Source: Aliamphritea spongicola (GTDB taxonomy: Bacteria; Pseudomonadota; Gammaproteobacteria; Pseudomonadales; Balneatricaceae). From it: a DNA stretch of 64,000 nt. A program made the position numbers and the translations under genes. The DNA lies in the NCBI GenBank assembly GCA_024347235.1, contig AP025283.1, forward strand, positions 4,402,001 to 4,466,000, read 5' to 3'. Of the stretch, positions 12,468 through 24,416 are shown one piece after another; the first letter of the stretch is position 1; the number at the start of each line of letters is the position of its first letter. The notes under the pieces were generated by a model. It did no database searches, was not told the origin of the DNA, and worked only from the letters and a program-made list of their open reading frames with translations.

Positions 12468-13431
12468 AGTTCGTCTTCGTGTGCCTGAGTGTCATCTTTC
12501 AGATTAGCCAGCAAGGTCTGAATATCTTCCGGAAGGTCGACTTCCCAGGACATCAACTCGCCTGTTGCCGGATGGAACAGTTCCAGGCGCTTGGCATGCA
12601 GCGCCTGACGCTTAAAGTCCCTCAGGTTCTGCTGCAGCTCAGGAGAGATACCTTTCGGCAGACGGAAGCGACCACCGTACATCTGATCACCGATCAGCGG
12701 GTAATTGATATACGCCATGTGTACCCGGATCTGGTGGGTACGGCCGGTTTCCAGCTTCAGACGAATATGGGTGTGTGCCCGGAATTTATCCAGCACCCGG
12801 TAATGGGTAACGGCTTCTTTGCCCAGACCCACTACCGCCATCATCTGGCGGTTACGGGAATGCCGGCCAAGCGGCTCATCTACCGTACCGCCCCGGTCAT
12901 CACATTATTCACCACCGCTTCATATTCACGGCCCATGCTGCGCTCCTGCAACTGGGAGACCAGCTCGGTCTGTGCCTGAATCGTTTTGGCCACGACCATC
13001 AGGCCGGTGGTATCCATATCCAGCCGGTGAACAATACCGGCCCGCGGTACCTGTGCAATCTCCGGATTGTAATGCAGCAAGCCATTCAGCAGGGTATCGT
13101 CCCAGTGACCGGCCGCCGGATGCACCACCAGGCCTGCAGGCTTGTTGATGATCATAATGTGCTCATCTTCAAAGATGATATCCAGTGGCATCTCACGGGG
13201 CACAAAGCTGTCGATAACATCCAGCTGTGCATCAATGACAATTTCCTCACCGCCAAATACTTTATCCCGGATTCGCCAGCTTTTTCCGTCTACGGTCAGG
13301 CTGCCGTCTTTAATCCAGTTTTGTAGTCGTGAACGGGAGTAATCCGGGAACAGATCTGCCACAGCCTGATCTAACCGTTTACCTATTAGCCCGTCCGGGA
13401 CGGTTGCACTTAATTGCACCTGCTCTGTCAT
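12464..13431 (-). CDS. rluD: 23S rRNA pseudouridine(1911/1915/1917) synthase RluD
   Basis: Makes three pseudouridines in helix 69 of 23S rRNA. N-terminal S4 domain (GKRLDQAVADLFPDYSRSRL), then the catalytic block GIVHRLDMDTTGLMVVAKT holding the aspartate, and RTHQIRVHM near the end. The residue after HRLD is M rather than the more usual K, a known variation in the family. One G is missing near 12892, just before TVDEPLGRHSRNRQ. About 323 residues. It is divergent from bamD, with 182 bp between the two starts, the usual arrangement in the class. Confidence 0.95.
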
Positions 13432-13613
13432 GCTATATTTTCTTCACTTTTTGAGTCCTTTATGCGGTTTCCTCACACAAAGGCTGTTTGATGCTTTGGC
13501 TTAACATCGGGTTATGGTTAAATAAGCCCGGTAAAATTTTGCCCATTATAACTGAAAGTGGCCTAAACCGCTGTCTTACAAGGACACCGGCAACAATTAT
13601 CAGGATATTTTTT

Positions 13614-14560
13614 ATGCGCCTAGCTAAGCTGTTCGCGATTCTATCGATTTGTATCATGACCGCCGGTTGTTCGTGGTTTGGTGGTGGTGAAGAAACCGAT
13701 AACCTGGATACCCCGGAACAAACCATTTATGACGAAGCGATCTCTGCCCTGAAGGCGGATAATTACCCGCTGGCAATTGAAAAGCTGCAGCTGCTGGAAG
13801 CCCGCTATCCGTTCGGCCAGTATTCTGAGCAGGCCCAGCTGGAACTGATCTTCGCATACCACAAGAATGGCGAAGCAGAAGCTGCAAAAGCCGCTGCCGA
13901 CCGTTTCATCCGTCTGCACCCGAACCATCCGAACCTGGATTACGCGCTGTACCTTAAAGGTCTGACCGCATTTAATCAGGACAAGTCGATCTTTGAAGAT
14001 TACCTGCCGATTGATGAAAGCACTCGTGACCCGGGTAACGCGCTGGATTCATTCAACAGCTTCGATACCCTGATCAAGCGCTTTCCGAACAGCCAGTACG
14101 CGCCGGACTCGCAAAAACGTATGGTGTACCTGAAAAACCGTCTGGCACAGTATGAAATTCATGTTGCCCGTTATTACGTACGCCGTGAAGCATGGCTGGC
14201 AGCCGCTAACCGTGGCCGTTATGTCGTAGAGAACTATCAGGAAACGCCACTGGTACCGGAAGCTCTGAGCATCATGGTACTGGGTTACACCCAGCTACAG
14301 TTACCGGAACTGGCGGCAGACGCCCAGGCAGTTCTGGACGCGAACTTCCCGGGTTTCCAGACCAATATTAAACGGGCGAAAAAGAATCTCTGCTAAGCTC
14401 AGCAACCTTTGGACTGTTCGGTGACGGCGATCAGGAACCGGCTAACCAGCAACCTGAACCTCAGGCCGCTGAAGAAGACGAGAATGGCCGTTCATGGTTC
14501 AGCATTATGACCTTCGGTGTCTTCGATGATGACGACGAAGAGATTCAGCCAGCTCAGTAA
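13614..14560 (+). CDS. bamD: Outer membrane assembly lipoprotein BamD
   Basis: Lipoprotein of the BAM complex that inserts outer-membrane proteins. Signal peptide MRLAKLFAILSICIMTAGC with lipobox TAGC, followed by TPR repeats including KLQLLEARYPFGQYSEQAQ and FIRLHPNHPNLDYALYLKG. One G is missing near 14379; after repair the frame continues through an acidic tail ending FGVFDDDDEEIQPAQ. About 315 residues, longer than E. coli BamD because of this tail. ATG 13614 has AGGA upstream. A terminator follows at 14581. Confidence 0.95.
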
Positions 14561-14580
14561 GCTGCAATGAATACCCAATA

Positions 14581-14605
14581 AAAAGAGCGGCACTGCCGCT
14601 CTTTT
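14581..14605. terminator. Bidirectional terminator after bamD
   Basis: Perfect 11-bp stem aaaagagcggc / gccgctctttt with loop act. A and T tracts on both flanks allow use from bamD (plus) and from the GGDEF-EAL gene (minus). Confidence 0.9.
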
Positions 14606-14710
14606 TGTCTGTTATTTACAGGAAATACAGCTGATCAGCCACCTGTTCACCACCGCCAAACCACCCTATAAGTGTCACGGCCAACACAACGACCACTCAG
14701 CAACACTTCA

Positions 14711-16788
14711 TCAGGCGCTGCGGTAGGCCTCTGCAGACTGCATCAGATAACGTTCAAAGTCCGGTTGCGATAATGGCCGGCTGTAGTAATAGCCCTGAGT
14801 AAAGAGGCACTGATTACTGACCAGAAACGCTTCCTGTTCCCGGTTCTCAACCCCTTCAGCCACCACCTGCAGCTTAAGGCTTTGCGCCATCGACAAAATA
14901 CCTTTCACCAGCTCATCATCATCCGGATCAACCGTCAGGTCTTTCACGAACGAACGGTCAATTTTGAGGATATTGATCGGGAATTTCTTCAGATAACTCA
15001 GGGAAGAATAGCCGGTACCGAAGTCATCAATGGCCAGACTAACACCCTGCTGGCGAATATTATCCAGCTGATCATGGATGCCCTGATCATCAGCCATCAT
15101 CAGACCTTCAGTTATTTCCAGCACCAGCCGCTCAGGCTCAAGCCCGGTATCTTTCAATACCCCGGCAACCATCGCTGCCACATCCTGTTTCTGAAACTGC
15201 CGGTAGGACATATTCACAGCCAGATGCAGTGGCAAACCGCTGGTCTGCTTCCAGCGAACCGCCTGCCGGCAGGCTTCTCTTAATACCCACTCGCCGATTG
15301 GAACAATCAGACCGATTTCTTCCGCCAGCGGGATAAATACATCCGGTGCCACAAAGCCATTTTCATGATCGTACCAGCGGATCAGCGCCTCTGCGCCAAC
15401 CAGGCGGCCGGTGTGAGGGTTAAACACCGGCTGATAGTTCAGCATGAACTCATTGTGCTCCAGCGCATCATACAGGGCCGCTTCCAGCTTACGCCGGTCA
15501 TGGGCTTCGATATCCATCTGTGGTGTAAAGAACTGAAAGTTATTCCGGCCCCGCTCTTTGGCCTTATACATGGCACTGTCTGCCTTACGCAGCAGAGTAC
15601 CGGTACTGTCACCGTCATCCGGAAAGATGGTTACGCCAATACTGGCAGAGACAAAGGCGTCATTACCGTCCAGGCGATACGGCATTGAAAGCTCATCGAG
15701 AATACGTCCTACAATATGTTCAATCACAAGCGGGTCCCGCACATCCGGCAGTACCACTGCAAACTCATCTCCACCAAACCGGGATGCGGTATCACTTTCA
15801 CGCAACACATTCAGTATCCGGCCGGAGGCTTCCCGAAGCAGCTCATCACCCACCGAGTGGCCCAGAGTATCGTTAATGTGCTTAAAGCGGTCCAGATCCA
15901 GAAATAACAGGGCAACCTGACTGCCGTCCCGGCGGGCACGGGCAATCGCCTGGGAAAAGCGGTCTTCAAATAAATTCCGGTTAGCCAGCTTGGTCAGTGA
16001 ATCAAAGTTGGCCTGATACTCAACCCGTTCCTTGGCCTCTTCGGCAATCATCTGGCTGTTACGCAATTGTTCTTCAACTTTGTAACGTTCCTGAATCTCA
16101 CTCTTCAGGCTGATGTTACTGAGCATCAGTTCATGGGTACGCTGTTCAACCCGATCCTCGAGACCTGCCTGCATATCCAGCAAACGTTTATTATTACGAT
16201 ACAGATATACCGCGACAATCAGCCCCAGAATCAGCGCAATGACGCTAAACACTAAGGAGTTGCGGTATGACTCGTAGGACTTCATTTGTCGTTCCAGAGC
16301 CACTTCGCGGTTAAGGAAGTCCCGGTCCTGCTGATACTGATGGGATTCTTCGATCAGTTGCTTAAACAGCATGCGGACATTGTCGACGGTATCAGCATCA
16401 GGTGCTTCTGAACCGTAAAGCACACTGTCGATATAAATAATTGCAGTCTGCAGCCTTTCGAAGTCAAAACCATCCGCTACAGCTTCCCCACCCAGACGAC
16501 CGGACTCGATACTGTCCAGGCGGCTCCAGAGAATATTAAACCAGGTATCAAAACGCTCCTGGCTGTCGGCGAAACGAGGGGTGGGATAGGCTTCAGCATA
16601 ATGGGCAGCGGTGCGCATCAGTTCGTATTCATACTGACGCATAAAAATACCAGTTCAGACCGGGTAGGCCCGACCTGCATACTGGATATTTGTCTGAACA
16701 GCCAGAATGAACTGAACATACTGAGCATAATAACCACAATCATCATCGTGGCGATGATGATTGAAGTTCTGGAACTGGATTTAATCAT
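14711..16788 (-). CDS. Membrane GGDEF-EAL protein (cyclic di-GMP synthase/phosphodiesterase)
   Basis: About 692 residues. One membrane helix at the N-terminus (TSIIIATMMIVVIMLSMF), a periplasmic sensory region of about 120 residues, a second helix SLVFSVIALILGLIVAVYLY, a coiled-coil linker, a GGDEF domain with intact FGGDEFAVVLP, and an EAL domain with EALIRW and NMSYRQFQ. Both active-site signatures are intact, so both synthesis and breakdown of c-di-GMP are possible. One T is missing near 16640; without it the first 50 residues are lost. Start ATG 16786-16788 overlaps the stop of the upstream gene by 8 bp, suggesting coupled synthesis and a shared signal. Confidence 0.93.
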
Positions 16789-17293
16789 TTACTTCAAGCT
16801 GCACCAGTTGCCATATTGCACGTGAATAATAAGTACCGTTTTCAAGCTCAGCATTTTCTGACCAGGGATAAATCACCCAGACTGGCCCTTTAGTCCGAAC
16901 AGTCAGCTGCTCGCCATTCTTTTGAATAGCCAGAATCACGTCAAAGGATTGGAAGTCTTCAGTGGGAATTTCAATTTTATATTCATTCGCAGCAAGTGCC
17001 GATACTGCACTGCCCCGGGCACCGGCAGCTGCCAGCACATCCCTTACCAGGGGACCACTGAATTCGGTAACCCCTTCAGTCCACCGGGTTTCTGTACGAA
17101 TAACCCGTTGTGGAAACTGTAACAACTGCTCACGGTCCAGCTGCAGTGTGTTATCCGCATTATGCTCAGTAATATTGCCGGTGAGCGTCAGCAGCACCTT
17201 CCCCTGCGGCACATCCAGATTAACATCCTGCGCAAGCACAGCAGCAGAAAAGAAACAGCATGCAAACCATGTACATAACTTTTGCTTCAACAT
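16781..17293 (-). CDS. Exported molybdopterin-oxidoreductase-like (sulfite oxidase fold) protein
   Basis: About 170 residues. Signal peptide MLKQKLCTWFACCFFSAAVLAQ, then a domain resembling the oxidoreductase molybdopterin-binding fold: WTEGVTEFSGPLVRDVLAAA, ANEYKIEIPTEDFQSFDVIL and KGPVWVIYPW. No cysteine suitable for Mo ligation is visible in the mature part, so it may be a non-enzymatic sensory form. ATG 17291-17293 has GGGAG 7 bases upstream. It overlaps the GGDEF-EAL gene, so it may feed a periplasmic signal to it. Confidence 0.75.
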   Translation of the reverse strand: MLKQKLCTWFACCFFSAAVLAQDVNLDVPQGKVLLTLTGNITEHNADNTLQLDREQLLQFPQRVIRTETRWTEGVTEFSGPLVRDVLAAAGARGSAVSALAANEYKIEIPTEDFQSFDVILAIQKNGEQLTVRTKGPVWVIYPWSENAELENGTYYSRAIWQLVQLEVND

Positions 17294-17782
17294 CACAGAC
17301 TCCCGTGAAATCAAATACAAACAATACTCATAGGTTCTTTTTCTGCTTCCTTTTGCGAACTTACATCTGCCATTTCGGTTAAATGCCTGAGCCGGATTCC
17401 AGCCTCTGAATCCTACAGCCGGATCCCCTGCAAACATCTATGAGCAACCAGCCATAATTCTATGTTAAAAACGCTTATCGCTCTATCAGGCCATCGGTGA
17501 ATCCACCATAATGAGAATAGAAACTGCGCTTTTTCAAACATATTTACGTTGATTTACCCACAAAGCTTCTGCCAATAAAGTTATAAGCACTCTTCTGAAT
17601 AAAGCTAAATTAACTTAAAAATTTCAAAAATACAAAAACACCAATCATAACAAGTAATTAAATCCTTCCCGGAACTTTAATTAATACCAAAAGCAGAGCT
17701 TAGTGCTACCACAGACAGAACTGGCCTTCAAACAAATTGCCGTCAATCAGAACAGAGATAAACAGCGATAAATAGCAGGCAC
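17294..17782. other. AT-rich intergenic region
   Basis: About 490 bases between the pnp terminator and the exported oxidoreductase-like gene. It is visibly richer in A and T than its neighbours. It must contain the promoter for the oxidoreductase/GGDEF-EAL pair. I see no gene, repeat or clear promoter in it. Confidence 0.5.
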
Positions 17783-17804
17783 AAAAAACCCGCCGAAGCG
17801 GGTT
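17783..17804 (-). terminator. Rho-independent terminator of pnp
   Basis: On the minus strand AACCCGC-TTCG-GCGGGTT followed by a T run, 21 bp after the pnp stop. The TTCG tetraloop makes it very stable. Confidence 0.92.
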
Positions 17805-17824
17805 ATTCTATGCAGCAATCAGCC

Positions 17825-19927
17825 TTATTCTACAGACTCATCCTGCTCCAGATCACGCATGGTCAGCTTGATACGACCACGGGCATCAACGTCCAGAACC
17901 TTAACTTTCAGAACGTCATCCATCTTGATGTAGTCAGTTACTTTCTCGATACGCTTGTTAGCAATCTGAGAGATGTGAACCAGACCATCTTTACCCGGCA
18001 GGATGTTGACGAATGCACCGAATTCTTCGATACGTACAACCTTACCTTCGTAGACAGCACCTACTTCAGCTTCTGCAGTGATTTCGATTACACGGTCAGT
18101 TGCCATCTTCGCTGCTGCTTTATCAGCTGCGTAAATACGGACTGTACCGCTGTCATCGATATCGATAGTTGCACCGGTTTCTTCAGTCAGAGCACGGATA
18201 GTTGCACCGCCTTTACCGATTACGTCACGGATCTTCTCAGGGTTGATCTCGATCAGGGTCATTGCAGGAGCATTGTCCGGCAATTCAGGACGGGAGTAAC
18301 CGATAACCTTGCCCATTTCCTTCAGGATGTGAGCACGGGCTTCGTACGCCTGTTCCAGTGCGATTTCCATGATCTCTTCGGTAATACCGGTGATCTTGAT
18401 ATCCATCTGCAGAGCGGTAACACCGGCTTCAGTACCGGCAACTTTAAAGTCCATATCGCCCAGGTGATCTTCGTCACCCAGGATGTCGGTCAGTACGGCG
18501 AAACGCTCACCTTCTTTAACCAGACCCATCGCAATACCGGCAACAGGTGCTTTCAGAGGTACACCCGCATCCATCATGGACAGAGACGCACCACATACAG
18601 ATGCCATAGAGCTTGAACCGTTAGATTCAGTGATCTCAGATACAACACGGATGGTGTACGGGAATTCTTCCTGAGTCGGCAGTACCGCAGCAACACCGCG
18701 ACGTGCCAGACGGCCGTGACCGATTTCACGACGGCCGGTTGCACCGATACGGCCAGCTTCACCTACAGAGTATGGAGGGAAGTTGTAGTGCAGCATGAAC
18801 GGATCTTTACGCTCGCCTTCGATCGCATCGATGATCTGCTGATCACGGGCAGTACCCAGAGTACAGGTAACAACAGACTGAGTTTCACCACGGGTGAACA
18901 GAGAAGAACCGTGAGTACCGGTCAGCACATCGATTTCAACTTCGATGTCGCGGACAGTCTTAGTGTCACGACCATCAATACGTGGTGCACCATCCAGAAT
19001 GCGGCCACGAACGATTTCTTTTTCCAGTGAGCTGATGATGCTGCCCACTTCACCGGCAGACGCGCCGTCTTCACCTTCACACAGTGCTTCAACAGCCTGC
19101 TTGCGTACTTCTGCCAGCGCAGCCTGACGCTGCATTTTGTCAGCAGTCTGGTAAGCAGCTTCAAGACCTGCAGCAGCAACACCGCGAACCTGTTCGATCA
19201 GTGTCTCGTTCTTAGCAGCCGATTCCCAAACCCAGGCTTCTTTACCTGCTTCAGCAACCAGTTCGTTGATTGCATTGATAGCAACCTGCATTTCTTCGTG
19301 TGCGAATACAACCGCACCCAGCATTTCGTCTTCAGACAGTTCCTGAGCTTCAGACTCAACCATCAGAACCGCATCAGAAGTACCGGCAACAACCATGTCC
19401 AGCATGGAGTTTTGCAGTGCTTCGTAGCTTGGGTTCAGAGAGTAACCGTCTTCTTCAGTGTAACCAACACGTGCAGCACCGATAGGACCCTGGAAAGGAA
19501 TACCGGAAATCGCCAGTGCAGCTGAAGTACCCAGCATCGCAGCGATGTCCGGATCGTTAACTTTGTCTGCAGACATAACCGTACAGATAACCTGTACTTC
19601 GTTCATGTAACCTTTCGGGAACAGTGGACGGATCGGACGGTCGATCAGACGGGAGGTCAGAGTTTCTTTCTCAGACGGACGGGCTTCACGCTTGAAGAAG
19701 CCACCCGGGATACGGCCAACTGAGTAGTATTTTTCCTGATAGTGAACAGACAGTGGGAAGAAGTCCTGTCCTTCACGGGCGCTCTTCGCACCAACAACGG
19801 TACACAGTACCTGTACGCCGGCCATGGTTACCAGTACGGCACCTGTTGCTTGACGTGCTACACGTCCGGTTTCCAGCGTTACCTGGTGTTCACCGAACTG
19901 AAACGTTTTAGTAATTGCTTGTGGCAC
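17825..19927 (-). CDS. pnp: Polyribonucleotide nucleotidyltransferase (PNPase)
   Basis: Phosphorolytic 3'-5' exoribonuclease of the degradosome. Two RNase PH cores ([32 protein letters not shown]), a KH domain ([20 protein letters not shown]) and a C-terminal S1 domain ([21 protein letters not shown]). 700 residues, intact. The start is GTG (19925-19927) with AAGGA 8 bases upstream; no ATG fits. It is downstream of rpsO, with two strong hairpins between the genes. Confidence 0.98.
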   Translation of the reverse strand: MPQAITKTFQFGEHQVTLETGRVARQATGAVLVTMAGVQVLCTVVGAKSAREGQDFFPLSVHYQEKYYSVGRIPGGFFKREARPSEKETLTSRLIDRPIRPLFPKGYMNEVQVICTVMSADKVNDPDIAAMLGTSAALAISGIPFQGPIGAARVGYTEEDGYSLNPSYEALQNSMLDMVVAGTSDAVLMVESEAQELSEDEMLGAVVFAHEEMQVAINAINELVAEAGKEAWVWESAAKNETLIEQVRGVAAAGLEAAYQTADKMQRQAALAEVRKQAVEALCEGEDGASAGEVGSIISSLEKEIVRGRILDGAPRIDGRDTKTVRDIEVEIDVLTGTHGSSLFTRGETQSVVTCTLGTARDQQIIDAIEGERKDPFMLHYNFPPYSVGEAGRIGATGRREIGHGRLARRGVAAVLPTQEEFPYTIRVVSEITESNGSSSMASVCGASLSMMDAGVPLKAPVAGIAMGLVKEGERFAVLTDILGDEDHLGDMDFKVAGTEAGVTALQMDIKITGITEEIMEIALEQAYEARAHILKEMGKVIGYSRPELPDNAPAMTLIEINPEKIRDVIGKGGATIRALTEETGATIDIDDSGTVRIYAADKAAAKMATDRVIEITAEAEVGAVYEGKVVRIEEFGAFVNILPGKDGLVHISQIANKRIEKVTDYIKMDDVLKVKVLDVDARGRIKLTMRDLEQDESVE

Positions 19928-19987
19928 AATAATTTTCCTTAAGCTAAACCAACAAATGCCCGCTTATCGCGTCATCAGGCCTCTTTT

Positions 19988-20036
19988 AGCCAGTACTCTG
20001 TTAACCCCTCACAGAAGGCCTATCAGAGTACAGGCT
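19988..20036 (-). promoter_or_regulatory. pnp leader stem-loop (candidate RNase III site)
   Basis: gtactctg (19993-20000) pairs with cagagtac (20024-20031), extended past a one-base A-A mismatch by agcc/ggct. In E. coli an RNase III-cut stem in the pnp leader mediates PNPase autoregulation. The position here is the same; equivalence is inferred. Confidence 0.6.
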
Positions 20037-20070
20037 GGTTGATAAACGACAATTAAACAGGCGTAAAGCA

Positions 20071-20096
20071 CCGGGGTCATCGATTGATGACCCCGG
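20071..20096 (-). terminator. Hairpin downstream of rpsO
   Basis: Perfect 11-bp stem ccggggtcatc / gatgaccccgg with loop gatt, 9 bp after the rpsO stop. Only a short T stretch follows on the minus strand, so it is more likely a leaky terminator or RNA-stabilising hairpin than a full stop before pnp. Confidence 0.65.
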
Positions 20097-20105
20097 AACA
20101 TTATC

Positions 20106-20375
20106 TTAGCGACGCAGACCTAAACGACCGATCAGCTCGACGTAACGGCTAGCATCTTTACCCTTCAGGTAGTCCAGCAGCTTACGACGCTGGTTTACCA
20201 TGCGGATCAGACCACGACGAGAGTGGTGATCGTGGATGTGGCCTTTGAAGTGAGACTGCAGACCAACGATGTTGTGAGTCAGCAGAGCTACCTGAACTTC
20301 AGGGGAACCAGTGTCGCCTTCAGAACGCGCGTATTCCGCAACAATCTCAGCTTTCTTTTCAGCAGATAATGCCAT
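20106..20375 (-). CDS. rpsO: 30S ribosomal protein S15
   Basis: Primary 16S rRNA-binding protein of the platform of the small subunit. 89 residues, normal, starting [29 protein letters not shown] and [20 protein letters not shown] are diagnostic. ATG 20373-20375 has GGAGAAA upstream. The truB-rpsO-pnp order is conserved. Confidence 0.98.
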   Translation of the reverse strand: MALSAEKKAEIVAEYARSEGDTGSPEVQVALLTHNIVGLQSHFKGHIHDHHSRRGLIRMVNQRRKLLDYLKGKDASRYVELIGRLGLRR

Positions 20376-20492
20376 TTTTCTTTCTCCAGTTTTTAATATG
20401 CACACGGCCGTAGCCGCCGGATTAAAAGTCGCGATGCACCGAGCATATTTTCAGTCCATCGTCAGAATGCTCCGGCCAGGGCCGGAACAAAT

Positions 20493-21448
20493 TTAAACTT
20501 TGTTCTGGGTATTCAGCAAACGGCGGGATAACAGCCGTCCACCTTCGGTTACTTCACCGATCCCGAGGAATTCGTCATCCTCTGTCAGAATCCGCACCAG
20601 CGCCTTGGCCTCAGGGGATTCCAGCTGCACTTTCTGGCCTCTAATCAGTGCCAGAACCTGCTTTCATCAAGAACAACCTCAGGGGTATCCGCTACCGGAC
20701 TCCAGGGCGGCAATAATAACCCATCCAGATGCTTTTGTATGCCATCCAGGTCAACTTCAGGGGTCATTTTTTCCACTAAAGCTTCCAGTTCAGCCAACGG
20801 CATCATATCCGCCGCTTTATACGGGCCGGAATCCAGCCGGCGCAGCATCTGAACATGAGCACCGCAGCCCAGCATTTCACCCATATCCTGGACGATTGAG
20901 CGAATATAAGTGCCTTTACTGCAGCGAATATCCAGATCCACTTCATCGCCACGGAAGTCCAGCACGTCAATGCTGTATACCGTCACCTGACGGCTCTTCA
21001 CTTCCACTTCAATGCCCTGACGGGCAAGCTTATATAACGGCTGGCCGTTGTGCTTTAACGCCGAGAACATGGAAGGTACCTGAGTGATCTGACCGGTGAA
21101 TTCCTGCTGCAGCAGTTCATCTATCCGTTCAAAACTCAGATCAGCCGGTAACGGACGCTCTTCCACAACCTGACCATCAGCATCACTGGTATCAGTACGC
21201 TGGCCTAATTTAGCCGTGGTGATATAACGCTTATCCGCATCCAGCAGGAATTGAGAGAACTTGGTCGCTTCGCCAAAGCACAGCGGCAACATGCCGGTGG
21301 CCAGAGGATCCAGCGCACCGGTATGACCTGCTTTCGCAGCACCATAGAGACGTTTAACAATTTGCAGAGCACGGTTAGAGGAAATCCCGCCGGGTTTATC
21401 CAGCAGGAAAATGCCATCCACCGGCCGGCCTTTTGCCCGCCTGGCCAT
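20493..21448 (-). CDS. truB: tRNA pseudouridine(55) synthase TruB
   Basis: Makes pseudouridine 55 in the T loop of tRNAs. [18 protein letters not shown] and the catalytic [14 protein letters not shown] block are present. One base is missing near 20663 after VVLDES; the repaired frame continues through the C-terminal PUA-like region to [13 protein letters not shown]. About 318 residues. It begins 3 bp after the rbfA stop. Confidence 0.95.
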
Positions 21449-21451
21449 GGA

Positions 21452-21882
21452 TTACTCCCTTTCGTGTCCGGGTTTGGCTGATCGCTTTCCGGCGCATCAT
21501 CTGCCAACAATTCGGCATCTGAACGGCGCGCCTGGAAAATCAGGTCGTTCAGACGACGACCCCGATCAACACTGGCATCAAAATGGAAGCGCAGTTGCGG
21601 CATGACCCGCAACTTAACCAACCGTGCAAGCTGCCCTCTCAGGAAGCCTGAGGCCTGGTTCAGCACTTTCAGAGACTCGGCAATGGCCTCATCATGATCT
21701 TTACCGCCTAACGGCAGCACAGTCACATAAACATCCGCATAGCCAAGGTCCTTAGCGACCTTTACATAGCTGATGGTTACCATTCCCAGACGCGGGTCTT
21801 TAATTTCCCGCTGAATCAGCTGAGCCAGTTCCTTCTGGACCTGGTCAGCGATTCGTTGTGTACGACTAAAATCTCTTGCCAT
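21452..21882 (-). CDS. rbfA: 30S ribosome-binding factor RbfA
   Basis: Late 30S maturation factor, also needed for cold adaptation. Starts MARDFSRTQRIADQVQKELA and carries the KH-like fold through MPQLRFHFDASVDRGRRL. One G appears to be missing near 21460, since the frame otherwise runs on into truB; with it the protein ends ...PDTKGE at about 143 residues. It is 6 bp after infB. Confidence 0.93.
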
Positions 21883-21888
21883 AACGCC

Positions 21889-24392
21889 TTACAGAGTACG
21901 CTGGATTTCAACAGAATCGAATACTTCGATCTGGTCACCAACCTTAACATCGTTGTAGTTCTTAACGCCGATACCACATTCCATACCCTGACGTACTTCA
22001 GAAACGTTATCCTTGAAGCGACGCAGGGACTCCAGCTCACCTTCATAGATAACAACGTTTTCACGCAGTACACGGATACGCTTGTTACGGTATACGGAAC
22101 CTTCGGTAACCATACAGCCGGCAACCGCACCGATCTTCGGTGCACGGAAGACATCACGTACTTCTGCAATACCGACGATTTCTTCGCGGAATTCAGGTGC
22201 CAGAAGACCGGTCATCGCCTGCTTCACGTCATCAATGATGTCGTAGATTACGCTGTAATAACGCAGTTCGATTTCTTCACGCTCAATCACCGCACGGGCC
22301 TGTGCATCTGCACGGACGTTAAAGCCGATCATGATCGCGCTTGAAGCCAGCGCCAGGTTAGCATCGGTTTCAGCAATACCACCCACACCACCGGATACGA
22401 TGTTCACCTTCACTTCTTCTGTGCTCAGGTCGTTCAGAGCACCGGTCAGTGCTTCCAGAGAACCCCGTACATCGGACTTCAGGATAACGTTCAGAGACTT
22501 CTGCTCACCCGCCTGCATGTTGGCAAACAGGTTCTCCAGTTTAGCCTGCTGCTGACGCTGCAGTTTAACTTCACGGTATTTACCCTGACGGAACAGAGCA
22601 ACTTCACGGGCTTTCTTCTCGTTGGAAACCACGGTGAATTCATCACCTGCACCCGGCGTACCGTCAAGACCCAGAATCTCAACAGGAATAGACGGACCGG
22701 CAGATTTAACCGGCTTGCCGTTTTCATCCAACATCGCACGCACACGGCCATACTGCAGGCCGGCCAGTACGATGTCACCCTGGTTCAGAGTACCATTCTG
22801 TACCAGCAGAGTTGCTACAGGACCACGGCCCTTATCCAGACGGGATTCAACTACCACACCGCGACCCGGCGCTTCAGGCACAGCGGTCAGCTCCAGAATT
22901 TCCGCTTGCAGCAGAACAGCATCCAGCAGCTCATCAATGCCCTGTCCGGTTTTCGCAGACACGTTTACAAACTGAACGTCACCGCCCCAGTCTTCCGGCA
23001 GTACGTCACGCTGAGCCAGCTCGTTCTTAACACGGTCCGGATCGGCTTCTTCTTTATCAATCTTGTTAACCGCAATAACCAGAGGTACACCCGCCGCACG
23101 GGCGTGGTTTACCGCTTCTTCGGTCTGAGGCATTACACCGTCATCCGCAGCAACAACCAGGATAACGATATCCGTCAGCTGTGCACCGCGGGCACGCATT
23201 GCGGTAAACGCCGCGTGACCCGGAGTATCCAGGAAGCTGACCATACCTTTGTCAGTTTCAACGTGGTACGCACCGATGTGCTGGGTAATACCACCGGATT
23301 CGCCTGCCGCTACGCGGGTTTCACGAATGTAATCCAGCAGGGATGTTTTACCGTGGTCAACGTGACCCATTACGGTTACAACCGGCGCACGTTCCTGAGA
23401 CTCACCTTCAACAGCTTCATTGCTGGAACTCTCGATCAGCTGATCTTCAACGGTGTTTTCCTGCATCGGGATTGCAGTGTGACCCATTTCTTCCACAACC
23501 AGTGTTGCAGTGTCCTGATCGATCACCTGGTTGATGGTTGCCATCGCACCCATCTTGAACATTACCTTGATCACTTCAGCAGCTTTAATTGACATTTTCT
23601 TCGCCAATTCAGCCACGGTGATAGATTCAGGAATGTGTACTTCATGAATGACCGGTGCAGTCGGTTTCTCAAACGCCTGAACGTTATCGCTGGTCATACC
23701 CTTACGGACCGGCTTACCACCGCGACGGTTATCACGGTCATTACGGCCAGCATTGCCACCTTTACGGGACAGACGCTTGTTACCGGAATTTTTGTTGCCG
23801 CCCGCAGGCTTGCTTTCGTTACGGAATGCAGGCTTTTCACGGCCTTTCTTCGCCGCTGGTTTGGCTGTATCAGCAGCAGGCTCTGCAGCACGCTGACTCG
23901 CAGCTTCCTGAGCACTCTTCGCCTGAGCTTCAGCAGCCGCTTTAGCTTTCGCTTCAGCTTCCTGCTTATTGCGCATTTCTTCACGCTGCTTTTCCTGCGC
24001 CGCCTGCAGTTCAGCATCACGACGAGCGCGTTCTGCTTCTTCAGCTGCACGGGCCGCTGCTTCCTGCTCTTTAGCTGCAGTATCTTCCACTTCATCACGC
24101 TTAACATAGGTACGCTTCTTACGTACTTCTACGTTGATGGTCTTTTACCGGACGCGCCGGCAACCTTCAGCTGACTGGTGGTTTTACGCTTCAGGGTGAT
24201 TTTCTTAGGTTCGCCCTGAGACTTTTCACCGTGACTGCGCTTAAGGTGAGCCAGTAATTTCTGACGCTCATCTTCACTTACTTTAGAGCCTTCCTTCTTA
24301 CCGGCAATGCCGGCTTCGCCCATTTGCGTTAACAAACGATCAACGGGAACGCCAACTACCTCGGCAAGTTGTGTTACTGTGACTTCTGCCAT
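21889..24392 (-). CDS. infB: Translation initiation factor IF-2
   Basis: GTPase that places fMet-tRNA on the 30S subunit. N-terminal IF2_N domain ([18 protein letters not shown]), a long charged Ala/Glu/Lys-rich linker, a second IF2_N domain ([19 protein letters not shown]), the G domain with [33 protein letters not shown] and [10 protein letters not shown], and the C-terminal fMet-tRNA-binding domains. One A is missing near 24147 ([16 protein letters not shown]). About 835 residues. An internal start giving the shorter IF2 isoform known in E. coli is possible but not assignable. Confidence 0.97.
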
Positions 24393-24416
24393 ATTCGTTA
24401 CTCTCCTACGTTGACC

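Noticed and set aside
17810..18616. Open plus-strand frame of about 270 codons
   Set aside because: Antisense shadow of pnp; no family features and an unusual residue composition.
20471..20486. GC-rich stem tccggc/gccgga after truB
   Set aside because: Short, without a T tract, and within the rpsO promoter/leader region; not enough to call a terminator.
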